From: Clostridia bacterium
Lineage (GTDB): Bacteria; Bacillota; Clostridia; Christensenellales; Aristaeellaceae
Length of the DNA stretch: 11,183 nucleotides
Assembly: GCA_900754755.1 (NCBI GenBank)
Contig: CAAEEC010000339.1
Location: 1-11,183 of the forward strand
Direction of reading: 5' to 3'
The translations under genes were made by a program, and so were the position numbers. This document shows positions 1 to 7,319 of the stretch, piece after piece; the stretch's first letter is position 1; each line of letters begins with the position of its first letter. Under the pieces are notes generated by a model, which was not told the origin of the DNA, ran no database searches, and saw only the letters and a program-made list of their open reading frames with translations.

Positions 1-2
1 AC

Positions 3-986
3 TTCGATGTGAACTCCATCGTGGATGCCCGATACGACGAACACTTCGGCTTCACGAACCAAGAAGTCCTGCAACTGCTGTCTGATTACGGCTTGGACGA
101 GCACGCCGCCGAGATGAAAGCGTGGTACGACGGCTACCGCTTTGGCTATGCGGACGTGTACTGCCCGTGGGATGTGATCAATTACGCTAAAAAGCTGCTG
201 GCGGACCCGAAAGCCCGGCCGCAGGCGTTTTGGATCAACACCAGTGGCAACGATCTGGTGAAGGACTTTGTGGATGTGGCGGACGCGACGACGCAGGATG
301 AGATCGAACGTTTGGTTGCGGGAGAAGCCGTTGAAAAGAAAGTGCGCTTGGAACTGACGTATCCGGAGATCAAGGAAAGCATCGACAATTTGTGGAGCGT
401 ACTGTTCACGACCGGGTATCTGACCTATACAGAGCAAACGGAAGATGGAAGTTACAAATTGCGGATTCCGAACCGCGAGGTGCGGGAGGTATTTGTCCTT
501 CAGATACAAGAATGGTTCAAAAAGAGCATGGCAAAGGACCGGCAGCCGACGCAGGCGTTTTGCCGCGCGCTGCTGGATGGGGATGCGGAGAATGCCAGCA
601 ACGAGCTGAACGCAATCATGAGCGGCATGATCAGCGTGCTGGATACCAAAGCGCGAGACGCGCAGAAGGAGAATTTCTACCACGGCTTGCTATTGGGACT
701 TCTCCGTAGCATAGCGGACTGGAAGATTCTTTCGAACGCGGAGGCAGGCGAGGGATTCAGCGATATCATCATCGAGCCGCGCAGGAATCTGAATATGGGG
801 ATCGTCATTGAAATCAAGTACGCCCCGACATTTCGCGCCTTGGACGAAGCGTGCGCGAAAGCCATGGAGCAGATCAAGGCGCGGGGATACGACGAGCGGC
901 TGCGAGAGGATGGCCGGGAGGACATCCTGGCCTACGGCATTGCTTTTAACAAGAAGCGGTGCAAGGCCGTGTGCGAGAGGCTGTAG
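3..986 (+). CDS. AAA-ATPase-like / PD-(D/E)XK nuclease superfamily protein, 5'-truncated by the window edge
   Basis: This is the C-terminal part of a protein of the AAA-ATPase-like plus PDDEXK_9 family, usually around 500-560 residues. The N-terminal P-loop domain would lie left of the window. The frame is already open at base 3 (F-D-V-N-S-I), so the GTG at 9 is probably internal. The visible part opens with the family hallmarks FGFT-EVLQLL-YGL, then WYDGYRFG and PWDVINY (about bases 45-185). The nuclease-like domain is at the end: an Asp in SDIII (codon 762), the E-x-K pair (codons 810 and 816) and a following Q-I-K...Y segment. These match the D...ExK plus Q-x6-Y pattern of the fold, so the catalytic residues look intact. 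Biological role is unknown; such proteins are often multicopy in gut Clostridia and Bacteroidetes, and ties to defence or mobile DNA are only inferred. It ends in TAG before a strong hairpin terminator. The family call is firm; nuclease activity is unproven. Confidence 0.88.
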   Translation, partial: FDVNSIVDARYDEHFGFTNQEVLQLLSDYGLDEHAAEMKAWYDGYRFGYADVYCPWDVINYAKKLLADPKARPQAFWINTSGNDLVKDFVDVADATTQDEIERLVAGEAVEKKVRLELTYPEIKESIDNLWSVLFTTGYLTYTEQTEDGSYKLRIPNREVREVFVLQIQEWFKKSMAKDRQPTQAFCRALLDGDAENASNELNAIMSGMISVLDTKARDAQKENFYHGLLLGLLRSIADWKILSNAEAGEGFSDIIIEPRRNLNMGIVIEIKYAPTFRALDEACAKAMEQIKARGYDERLREDGREDILAYGIAFNKKRCKAVCERL

Positions 987-1057
987 CGATGCTGTACAGC
1001 CGTGGTAACGGCATTTGTGCAAGGGAATAAACATTATGCTGATATTGTAAGCGATCC

Positions 1058-1100
1058 AAAAAGAGGATTTGGGCCCGCTTCGGCACCCAATCCTCTTTTT
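1058..1100. terminator. Bidirectional rho-independent terminator between convergent genes
   Basis: The left arm AAAAAGAGGATTTGGG (1058-1073) pairs with the right arm CCCAATCCTCTTTTT (1086-1100). One T is bulged and the loop is about 12 bases. The plus-strand transcript ends the stem in a T-run, followed by a second T-run at 1108-1113. The arm's own A-run supplies the U-tract on the minus strand. It sits between the stop of the plus-strand nuclease-family gene (986) and the stop of the minus-strand asparagine-synthetase-like gene (1129), so it can serve both. Confidence 0.88.
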
Positions 1101-1128
1101 GTTGGTGTTTTTTATGGTTCAATAAATT

Positions 1129-2796
1129 TTACAATTCAACACGCACGCCGTAAGCGCGCATCCAGCGATCGATCTGGATGAGGTAGGCCAGCATTTGCGG
1201 GGCGGTCATCAATTGCCCAAACCAGGGCGTGGCCGCGGGCGAGGCAGAGGCGGTCGCGCGCTCCACGGCATCGAAATCCAAGAACGCGCGCAGGGGCGAA
1301 GCAGCGTCGCTGGCGATAGAGCGGAAGCGTTCGCGCACCAGGCGCATGTATTCGGGGTTCCAGGTCTTAGGATAGGGGCTTTTGCGGCGGTAGAGCAATT
1401 CGCGCGGCAACAGGTCGCGCGCAGCTTCGCGCAATAGTCCTTTTTCATAGCCTTTCAAAAATTTCATTTCCCAAGGAACGTTGTAAACGTATTGCACCAG
1501 GCGCACGTCGCAAAATGGCGCGTAGAGCGCAAGCCCGGCTTCGTCGCACAGCCGATAGGCGCGTTCTTGCAAATTGGCCATAAAATATTGGAAACACAAC
1601 CCCTGCATGGCGCGCAGCATGCGCGCGCGGCCGGTTTCGCCAGGCAGCGTGGGCAGGCTGCAAAGAGATTCTTCTAGACGCACCTGCGCGTATTCGCGTG
1701 GGCGGAGCGCTTCGCGCACGGAACTGGAAAGGATGCTTTCGCGCAATTCCAGCGAGCCCGACCAGGGAAAGGTGGTAAGCGAAGCGCTTTCATCGCGAAA
1801 CCAGGGATAGCCGCCGAAGACCTCGTCGGAGCATTCGCCCATGATTACGCCGTTTTCCTGCGCCGCGATGGCCCGCGCGAATAGCAAAAGCGAGCTGTCT
1901 ACATCGCCCATGCCGGGCATGCCGCGCGCGAAGGCAGCGTCTTCCAGCGCGTTCACGAGCTGGCGTTCCGAGAGGATCACCCGGCGGTGGTTGGTTTTTA
2001 GCGCATGCACCGCCATTTCCACATAGGGGGAATCCAGCTCCGGCTGAAAGCGGCTGCCGGTGAAGTAGGCCTGCGCATCCTCGTATTCCACGCTGTAGCT
2101 GTTTGCCGCGCCGCGCATGCGCATGAGCAACGCGGTGAGAATGGAAGAATCGATGCCGCCGGAAAGCATGGACGCGCCCGCGCATCCGGCGGCGCGGCGC
2201 ATGGCCTGCTCGAGCAAATCGCGCACGGTATCCACGGTCTGCGCTTCGCCATCCTCATGCGGCAGGGCTTCCAGCGCGAAATATTGCCGGAGCACATGCG
2301 CGTTGGCATCCGCCACCAGCGCATAGCCGGGCGGCAATTCCCGAATGTTCGCGATATACGTTTGCCCAGGCGAGCGCGCGGGACCGATGGCGAACAATTC
2401 GTTGAGCGCGGTTTTGTCCATCACAGGCTCTGCCGCGCCAGCGAGCAATAGTGCGGGCAGCCAATCGGAAAAGGCGATTTGCCCTTCCTTGGCGGTATAA
2501 TACACGGGCACTTCCCCTAGAGGGTCGCGCGTGAGGATCAATTTTTCCTGTTCGGTATCCAAGATGGCGGTCGCGCACGGTTCCTTTAGGTGCGCGGGAT
2601 AATCATCTCCCCATGTTTCATAGGCGTCCAGCGCCTCCTGGGCGCAGGAACCGCTGGAAAAGGCAAACAGTGTTCCTTCGCCCGCCGTGTCATGCGCGCG
2701 CATGGCATGCGCGTCCCACAGAGCGCAAGCCGCGCCGCCAGTCGCGCGCCAGGCGGCGCGGGGATTCCCACTGTGGAAAAGTCCAAATAGCTTCAC
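1129..2796 (-). CDS. Asparagine-synthetase-like amidotransferase lacking the N-terminal catalytic cysteine
   Basis: The protein (555 residues) has the two-domain plan of AsnB: an N-terminal Ntn-type glutaminase-like half (about 1-170) and a C-terminal ATP-pyrophosphatase synthetase half. In the synthetase half I see the PP-loop SGGIDSS (212-218), GECSDEVFGGY (320-330) and RRKSPYPK (470-477), all expected for beta-aspartyl-AMP chemistry. AsnB enzymes start Met-Cys-Gly-Ile, the Cys being the glutaminase nucleophile. This one starts M-K-L-F-G-L-F with no Cys, so it probably cannot hydrolyse glutamine and may use free ammonia or do something else. The start is GTG at 2796: AGGAGG (2805-2810) lies 8 bases upstream of it but overlaps the alternative GTG at 2805, which would add three residues. 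The gene is monocistronic and convergent with the gene ending at 986. The substrate could be aspartate or another acid (family members also serve peptide tailoring), but no precursor peptide or tailoring genes are nearby. Confidence 0.85.
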   Translation of the reverse strand: MKLFGLFHSGNPRAAWRATGGAACALWDAHAMRAHDTAGEGTLFAFSSGSCAQEALDAYETWGDDYPAHLKEPCATAILDTEQEKLILTRDPLGEVPVYYTAKEGQIAFSDWLPALLLAGAAEPVMDKTALNELFAIGPARSPGQTYIANIRELPPGYALVADANAHVLRQYFALEALPHEDGEAQTVDTVRDLLEQAMRRAAGCAGASMLSGGIDSSILTALLMRMRGAANSYSVEYEDAQAYFTGSRFQPELDSPYVEMAVHALKTNHRRVILSERQLVNALEDAAFARGMPGMGDVDSSLLLFARAIAAQENGVIMGECSDEVFGGYPWFRDESASLTTFPWSGSLELRESILSSSVREALRPREYAQVRLEESLCSLPTLPGETGRARMLRAMQGLCFQYFMANLQERAYRLCDEAGLALYAPFCDVRLVQYVYNVPWEMKFLKGYEKGLLREAARDLLPRELLYRRKSPYPKTWNPEYMRLVRERFRSIASDAASPLRAFLDFDAVERATASASPAATPWFGQLMTAPQMLAYLIQIDRWMRAYGVRVEL

Positions 2797-2804
2797 GCTT
2801 TCCA

Positions 2805-2810
2805 CCTCCT
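2805..2810 (-). promoter_or_regulatory. Shine-Dalgarno site that fixes the start of the asparagine-synthetase-like gene
   Basis: A perfect AGGAGG on the minus strand lies 8 bases before the GTG at 2796. The longer reading frame begins at a GTG (2805-2803) that shares its first base with this site and therefore cannot be served by it. I see no convincing -35/-10 pair in the 171 bases between this gene and the ATPase gene. A weak GATACT (2814-2819, minus strand) has no good -35 partner. Confidence 0.75.
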
Positions 2811-2967
2811 GCCAGTATCGCTTTACAGGCTATGAGAATGGAGCGAAATTCATGCCACCACGCAAGGAAATGGGATTTTGGGGAGTTGGCTAAGGAAACG
2901 GAAATTCAGGCCCGGCCAGAGGAATCGATTCTGTTTGCTGCGTCGAAAAGACCGCTTTACGTGGAAA

Positions 2968-4170
2968 TTAGTATGCGTCGCTGAGGAGAAAGTCGGCGGC
3001 ATGGAGAATTTGCACTCCCTGGTAATTGCCGCCCGCGTAATCGTCGGCGCGCAGCACGTATTTGGGATAATTGTCCCGAATATCCAAAAGTCGCCCGTAT
3101 GCACGCTTTTGCGTTTTAGCGGAACCAAATTCCTGCGCCACTTGAATGTACAGCTTGTTTTCCCGCTTTGTGGCGACGAAATCGATTTCGCCATGTTCCA
3201 GCTTTCCCGTGGATACGGTATATCCCCGCCGGAGCAATTCCAGATAAACCGCATTTTCCAGCATGGGGAAAACGCTGTCGGGCGTATAGCCCAGCACGCT
3301 GTAACGCAGGGCGGAATCGGCAAGGTAGAATTTTTCTTGCGCTTTTAGCGGCTTTTTTGCCTGCAAATCGTATCGCGGGCAGCGGTTAAGGATATAAGCG
3401 CTTTCCAGCTTGGCGAGATAGCGGTAAGCCTTTTCGCAGCGGACGGCATCCGTTTCGCTCTTTAACCCTTTGCCAGAGACGGAAATCGCTTCGCCCACAT
3501 GGGCAAAGGCAAATCGCAAAATCCGCTCCAGCGCGTGGGCTTTGCGGATTTTGCCGCGCCTCATTACCTCGGTAAAAATGGTGGAATAGCAAATGTCTCT
3601 CACCATGGTATACGCTTCCTCGGGCGAATAGCGCCGCAAATGCACGGCGGGAAATCCGCCGAGCCGGAGGTAGTTGGCCAGTTCGGCATGTGGATCCTGT
3701 GGAGGGGCGAACGTCTTTCGGAAGGCCAGGCACTCCGCGAACGATAGCGGATAGATGGGAATGCAAACATACCGCCCTGCGAGATGGGCGGAAATTTCCG
3801 GCGCCAGCATCTGGGAATGGGAACCCGTCGCATAGATATCCACATCGTGCCCCACCAGCAAAGCGTTCACGGCTTTTTCCCAGGAATGCACATTTTGGAT
3901 TTCATCCAGAAAAATATACGTTTTCCCAGCGGCCAAGTGCCGCTGGATTTCCGCAAACAGGCGCTTTGCCGTGTGGATCTGCGCGTGCTCCAAGGAATCA
4001 AAGCTGTATTGCAGGATTCGCTCAGAAGGGACGCCTTGCTCTTTTAGTTTTTCCGCCAGCATTTTGAGAAGCGTGGATTTCCCGCAGCGCCGCATTCCCG
4101 TGAGAATTTTCACAAATGGCGCATCCTGATACGCGAGGATTTTTTCCACATATAGGGGCCGGTAAATCAT
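2968..4170 (-). CDS. AAA_14 / DUF4143 family ATPase
   Basis: This is a 400-residue member of the common bacterial AAA_14-DUF4143 family. Visible are Walker A GMRRCGKST (25-33), Walker B IFLDEIQ (86-92), a sensor-like YATGSHSQML (113-122) and a C-terminal DUF4143 domain. The latter ends in ENAVYLELLRRGY, then EIDFVA and a Q-V-A strand, a PD-(D/E)XK-like fold in which the usual ExK is not clearly kept. Function is not established: such proteins are multicopy in anaerobes, and links to toxin-antitoxin or mobile DNA are speculative. The start chosen is ATG at 4170, which has GGAGG with 8 bases of spacing. The frame extends 11 codons further upstream, but that stretch contains the -10 box of a strong promoter. 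Hand-counted 60-base samples here gave 48-57% GC, against 72-73% in samples of comEC and the asparagine-synthetase-like gene, which may indicate a different origin. Confidence 0.9.
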   Translation of the reverse strand: MIYRPLYVEKILAYQDAPFVKILTGMRRCGKSTLLKMLAEKLKEQGVPSERILQYSFDSLEHAQIHTAKRLFAEIQRHLAAGKTYIFLDEIQNVHSWEKAVNALLVGHDVDIYATGSHSQMLAPEISAHLAGRYVCIPIYPLSFAECLAFRKTFAPPQDPHAELANYLRLGGFPAVHLRRYSPEEAYTMVRDICYSTIFTEVMRRGKIRKAHALERILRFAFAHVGEAISVSGKGLKSETDAVRCEKAYRYLAKLESAYILNRCPRYDLQAKKPLKAQEKFYLADSALRYSVLGYTPDSVFPMLENAVYLELLRRGYTVSTGKLEHGEIDFVATKRENKLYIQVAQEFGSAKTQKRAYGRLLDIRDNYPKYVLRADDYAGGNYQGVQILHAADFLLSDAY

Positions 4171-4191
4171 GGCAAGCACCTCCACAGGGAT

Positions 4192-4220
4192 ATTATAGCG
4201 CATATTGGGCGGAAGATCAA
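4192..4220 (-). promoter_or_regulatory. Sigma-A-type promoter of the AAA_14/DUF4143 ATPase gene
   Basis: On the minus strand TTGATC (4215-4220) is followed after exactly 17 bases by a perfect TATAAT (4192-4197). The -10 lies 21 bases upstream of the ATG at 4170, leaving a very short leader that holds GGAGG. It points away from the promoter at 4264-4292. Confidence 0.75.
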
Positions 4221-4263
4221 TGGCTGGCCGTATGATATAGGCGAGAGGGGCGCTTTCGGCGGC

Positions 4264-4292
4264 TTGATTTTTTTGCCGCTTTATTGTATACT
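4264..4292 (+). promoter_or_regulatory. Sigma-A-type promoter of the hydrolase-comEC-holA operon
   Basis: TTGATT (4264-4269), a 17-base spacer and TATACT (4287-4292) match the housekeeping consensus well. Transcription would start near 4299, leaving a leader of about 48 bases before the ATG at 4348. The leader carries purine-rich GGATAGGAAGGGCGGG just before the start codon. Confidence 0.75.
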
Positions 4293-4347
4293 TTCTGTGT
4301 GAGAGAAACAGACCCCATCAGCAAGGATAGGAAGGGCGGGCGATTGG

Positions 4348-5049
4348 ATGCAACTGACCATTCTGGGCAATTCCGGGCCGTACCCCGCGCCAGGCGGCGC
4401 GTGTTCGGGCTATTTGCTTTCGCAAGGGGATACGCACGTTTTGTTGGATTGCGGCTTGGGCGTGCTGGCCCGCTTGCAAGAGTACATTTCGCTGGGAGCG
4501 CTTTCGGCGCTGGTGCTCACGCATTTGCACTTCGATCATGTGTCGGACGCGTTCGATCTGGCAATCGCCATGGAGGCGAGCGGAAACGCCTGCCCGCCGG
4601 TGTTTGCGCCGGAAACGCCCGCGCCGCAGCGCGCGTTGCTGCCAGCTGGCGCGCGGTTCGCGCGGGAATTTGCCGTGGGGCCGTTCTCCTTTTGCCTGTA
4701 TCCCGCGCGGCATCCGGTGGAAGCGTATTCGCTGGTGATCCGGTGCGAAACGGCAAAATTTGTCTTTACCGGCGACACCAACTGGCACGATGGATTGATC
4801 GAAATGTGCCGGGACGCGGATCTGCTGTTGGCGGATAGCGCGTTCTTCCATGCGGAGTGGAGCGCGGAGAAGCCGCATCTGTCCGCGCGGCTGTGCGGTC
4901 AGCTTGCCAGAGAGGCGGGCGCGAAGGCGCTGCTGCTCACGCATTTTCCGCCGGGCAAGGATGTGCGGGCGCTGGAGATGGAGGCGCAGGCGGAGTTTCC
5001 CTCTGCGCGCGCGGCCAAACTGGGCGAAAGTTATAGCATTCCATGTTGA
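4348..5049 (+). CDS. YhfI-like metallo-beta-lactamase-fold hydrolase
   Basis: This is a complete 233-residue metal-dependent hydrolase of the RNase Z/YhfI branch of the metallo-beta-lactamase fold. The N-terminus (L-G-N-S-G-x-Y-P-x-P-G-G-A-C-S-G-Y-L) is the typical YhfI-like opening. The expected metal ligands are all visible: THLHFDH (58-64), H122 in ARHPVE, D143 in FTGDTN and H199 in LTHFPPG. There is no signal peptide, so it should be cytosolic. The substrate is unknown: true RNase Z trims tRNA 3' ends, but this shorter protein shows no obvious long exosite insertion, so a small phosphodiester or ester is equally possible. It leads the operon, and its stop codon overlaps the comEC start by 7 bases, implying translational coupling. 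The start is ATG at 4348; the Shine-Dalgarno is GA-rich and imperfect. The fold assignment is firm; the exact activity is not. Confidence 0.9.
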   Translation: MQLTILGNSGPYPAPGGACSGYLLSQGDTHVLLDCGLGVLARLQEYISLGALSALVLTHLHFDHVSDAFDLAIAMEASGNACPPVFAPETPAPQRALLPAGARFAREFAVGPFSFCLYPARHPVEAYSLVIRCETAKFVFTGDTNWHDGLIEMCRDADLLLADSAFFHAEWSAEKPHLSARLCGQLAREAGAKALLLTHFPPGKDVRALEMEAQAEFPSARAAKLGESYSIPC

Positions 5050-7319
5050 GAAAATTTTTGCGCTGCCGTCGCGTTTCCGCGGTTGCGCTCGCGTTGATCG
5101 CGGGCATGCTGGCGGCGCATTTTTATGCCATACCGCTGTGGTGCTGGGGTGTCGCGGCGCTCTTGGGCCTGGGCGGCGCGTGCGCCTGGCGGCGGCCGGG
5201 CCGCGTGGGGCTGATGCTCATTGGCGTGGCGGGCTTGGGCGCCGCGCTTTTGCTGCTGGCGGAAACGCGCCCCGCGTTGCCAGCGGAAGAGGACGTAACG
5301 CTGGAAGGAATTGTGGCGGAAGCGCCTGCTTATCAGGCGGATCGCGGGCGCGCCGTGCTCGTGGTGCAAGACGGCGCGCTGGGCAAAGTGCGCCTGTATC
5401 TAACGGCGGAGGAAGAAGCGGTTGCCGCTGTGCGCGTCGGGGATTTTGTGCGCGCAAATGCGCGGTTGTGGCTCGATGCGCCCGAGGATTTCGCGCTGTA
5501 TTTGTGGCGGTATGGGATTGTGGCCAGCGCGTTTGCCGAGGAAGCGGCGTTTGAGCCGGGCGGCTTTTCCGCCGCGCGGGCGCTGGACAGCGTGCGCGCG
5601 GGCATTTCCGGCAAGATCGACGCATTGTTTCCCCATACGGCGGATCTCGTAAAAGCGCTCATTTTGGGCGACCGCTCCGAATTGGCGGAGGAACAAAACG
5701 ACGCTTACGCCCGCGCGGGCGTGGCGCATTTGCTGGCGGTTTCAGGGCTGCACGTTTCCATCATCGCGGGCCTATTCGACCAGGCGCTGCGGAAATTGCG
5801 CGTGCCGCGCCTGGTGGTGCTGTGCGTGGTGTTTTGCGCGCTGCTCGCGTATTCCGTGCTGGTGGGCATGGGTGCAAGCATCGTGCGCGCGGTGTTGATG
5901 TACGCCATTGCGGGCGTGGGACGGCAGTTGGGCCGGCCGCGGGACGGGGTGCAATGCCTGAGCGTGGCGGCGGTGATTCAATTGCTGATCCAACCCCTGT
6001 GGCTGTTCGATGCGGGCTTCATCCTTTCGTACACGGCGATTGCGGGCATTCAGTTGGTGGGCGAGCCGCTTTTCCAGCGCGTAAAGGGCCGCTTGCGGCA
6101 CAAAGCCGTGCGCAGCGTGGTGCAAAATTTGCTGGTGAGCTATGGCGCGTGCCTCGGCACGCTGCCTTGCGTGGTGGCGATTTATGGCTGGACTTCCGCC
6201 TATGGGCTTTTGTTGAATTTGGTGGCGATTCCGCTGAGCGTGTATGCCACGTATGGTTGCGTGGCCGTGCTGTTTGTGGGCGCGGCCTGGTTGGCGGCAG
6301 GCAAACTCTTGGCTGTTCTACCGGAGTTTCTGCTATTTTTGCTCAATTGGCTCACGGAGTGGACGGCGTCGCTCCCAGGCAGCGTGCTCTTTTTGCGCCC
6401 CTGGGCCGCGTGGTTTGTGGCGCTCTTTGCGCTCGTCGCTGTACTGGCTTCCGGCAGGCTGAAAGTTCCCCGCCGCGCGGCTACGGCTTTGCTGGCCGTG
6501 CTACCGCTGCTGCTCATTGGCCACGAAGCGAGCGTGCGCCTCATGGCGCAAGGCGAAGTGCGCGTGGTATTTCTCGATGTGGAACAGGCGGATTCCGCCG
6601 CCATTCACGCGCAGGGCAAGCTGTATTTTGTGGATGTGGGCGAGCGCTATTCCGACGCGGCGGAGTATGCCGCCCGCAATGGCGGCCGGGTGGAAGCGGT
6701 GTTTCTTTCTCACCTGCACGATGACCACGCGGGCGGCCTGGAGGAAGTGCTGGAAAGCGCTTCGGTTGGCGCGATATACGTGCCTGCCGGGTGGGAGGCA
6801 TACGATGTGGAAGAGGATAGCGCCAGCGCGCTTGTGGCGGCGCGCGAAGCGGGCATTCCTGTGGTGGCTCTTTCGGCGGGCGACGAGGTGCGGCTGTCGG
6901 AAGGCGTAACGGCCGCGGTGCTTGCGCCTGACCTGGCGGCAGAAGAAAGCGGCGCGGACGCGAATGCGATTTCCATGGTGCTGGAAGTGCGCTATGGCGC
7001 GGCGGCCGCGCTGTTCACCGGAGATTTGCCCGCGGACTGCGAACCGGATTCGCTGCCGGACATCGATCTTTTGAAAGTGGCGCACCACGGCAGCGCGGGC
7101 AGCACGTCTTCCGTCTTTCTTGCGCAAACCGCGCCTTCCGTGGCCGTGATCAGCGTGGGGGAAGGCAATCCATATGGGCATCCGGCGGAAGAAACGCTCG
7201 AAAGGCTGGAAAGCGCGGGCGTGGCGGTTTTTCGCACGGATTGGAACGGCGATATCGAGTGCGTGTTGTATGAGGATGGCAGCGTATTTGCGTCGGTAGA
7301 GAAAGAAGGGCAATCATGA
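5043..7319 (+). CDS. comEC: ComEC/Rec2 family DNA-uptake channel protein
   Basis: This 758-residue protein has the full ComEC plan. An N-terminal DUF4131 region with hydrophobic segments occupies about residues 10-170. The Competence domain follows, with LILGDRSEL and the signature HLLAVSGLHVSI (229-240) and many membrane helices to about 500. A C-terminal metallo-beta-lactamase domain carries SHLHDDHAGG (556-565), KVAHHGS (678-684) and SVGEGNPYGHP near the end. ComEC forms the inner-membrane channel that brings single-stranded DNA into the cell, and the terminal domain is thought to degrade the non-transported strand. The usual DVGQGD strand of that domain reads DVEQAD here (512-517), while the HxHxDH metal site looks intact. 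The gene overlaps the upstream hydrolase by 7 bases and holA by 4. It has no good ribosome site of its own, so coupling is likely. comEA is absent from this window. Presence of comEC alone does not show that the organism is transformable. Confidence 0.95.
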   Translation: MLRKFLRCRRVSAVALALIAGMLAAHFYAIPLWCWGVAALLGLGGACAWRRPGRVGLMLIGVAGLGAALLLLAETRPALPAEEDVTLEGIVAEAPAYQADRGRAVLVVQDGALGKVRLYLTAEEEAVAAVRVGDFVRANARLWLDAPEDFALYLWRYGIVASAFAEEAAFEPGGFSAARALDSVRAGISGKIDALFPHTADLVKALILGDRSELAEEQNDAYARAGVAHLLAVSGLHVSIIAGLFDQALRKLRVPRLVVLCVVFCALLAYSVLVGMGASIVRAVLMYAIAGVGRQLGRPRDGVQCLSVAAVIQLLIQPLWLFDAGFILSYTAIAGIQLVGEPLFQRVKGRLRHKAVRSVVQNLLVSYGACLGTLPCVVAIYGWTSAYGLLLNLVAIPLSVYATYGCVAVLFVGAAWLAAGKLLAVLPEFLLFLLNWLTEWTASLPGSVLFLRPWAAWFVALFALVAVLASGRLKVPRRAATALLAVLPLLLIGHEASVRLMAQGEVRVVFLDVEQADSAAIHAQGKLYFVDVGERYSDAAEYAARNGGRVEAVFLSHLHDDHAGGLEEVLESASVGAIYVPAGWEAYDVEEDSASALVAAREAGIPVVALSAGDEVRLSEGVTAAVLAPDLAAEESGADANAISMVLEVRYGAAAALFTGDLPADCEPDSLPDIDLLKVAHHGSAGSTSSVFLAQTAPSVAVISVGEGNPYGHPAEETLERLESAGVAVFRTDWNGDIECVLYEDGSVFASVEKEGQS

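Noticed and set aside
2945..2966. Plus-strand codons reading K-R-P-L-Y-V-E-I, echoing the first residues (R-P-L-Y-V-E) of the DUF4143 ATPase encoded on the other strand
   Set aside because: This could be a remnant of a second ATPase gene, but only six residues match, nothing downstream continues the similarity and a stop follows shortly. Coincidence is the simpler reading.
2811..2967. A terminator or small gene between the ATPase and the asparagine-synthetase-like gene
   Set aside because: There is no hairpin with a T-tract on either strand and no start codon with a good ribosome site. Only a short GAATCGATTC palindrome (2922-2931) is visible, too short to interpret.
4284..4838. A plus-strand open frame overlapping the hydrolase gene, and a similar one at 4850-5554
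   Set aside because: Both overlap real genes almost fully in another frame and give Arg/Gly/Ala-rich sequences without domains.
6501..7313. A 270-codon minus-strand open frame opposite the comEC 3' end
   Set aside because: Its composition (Arg, His, Ala) is that of a shadow frame. The ComEC C-terminal motifs lie on the other strand.
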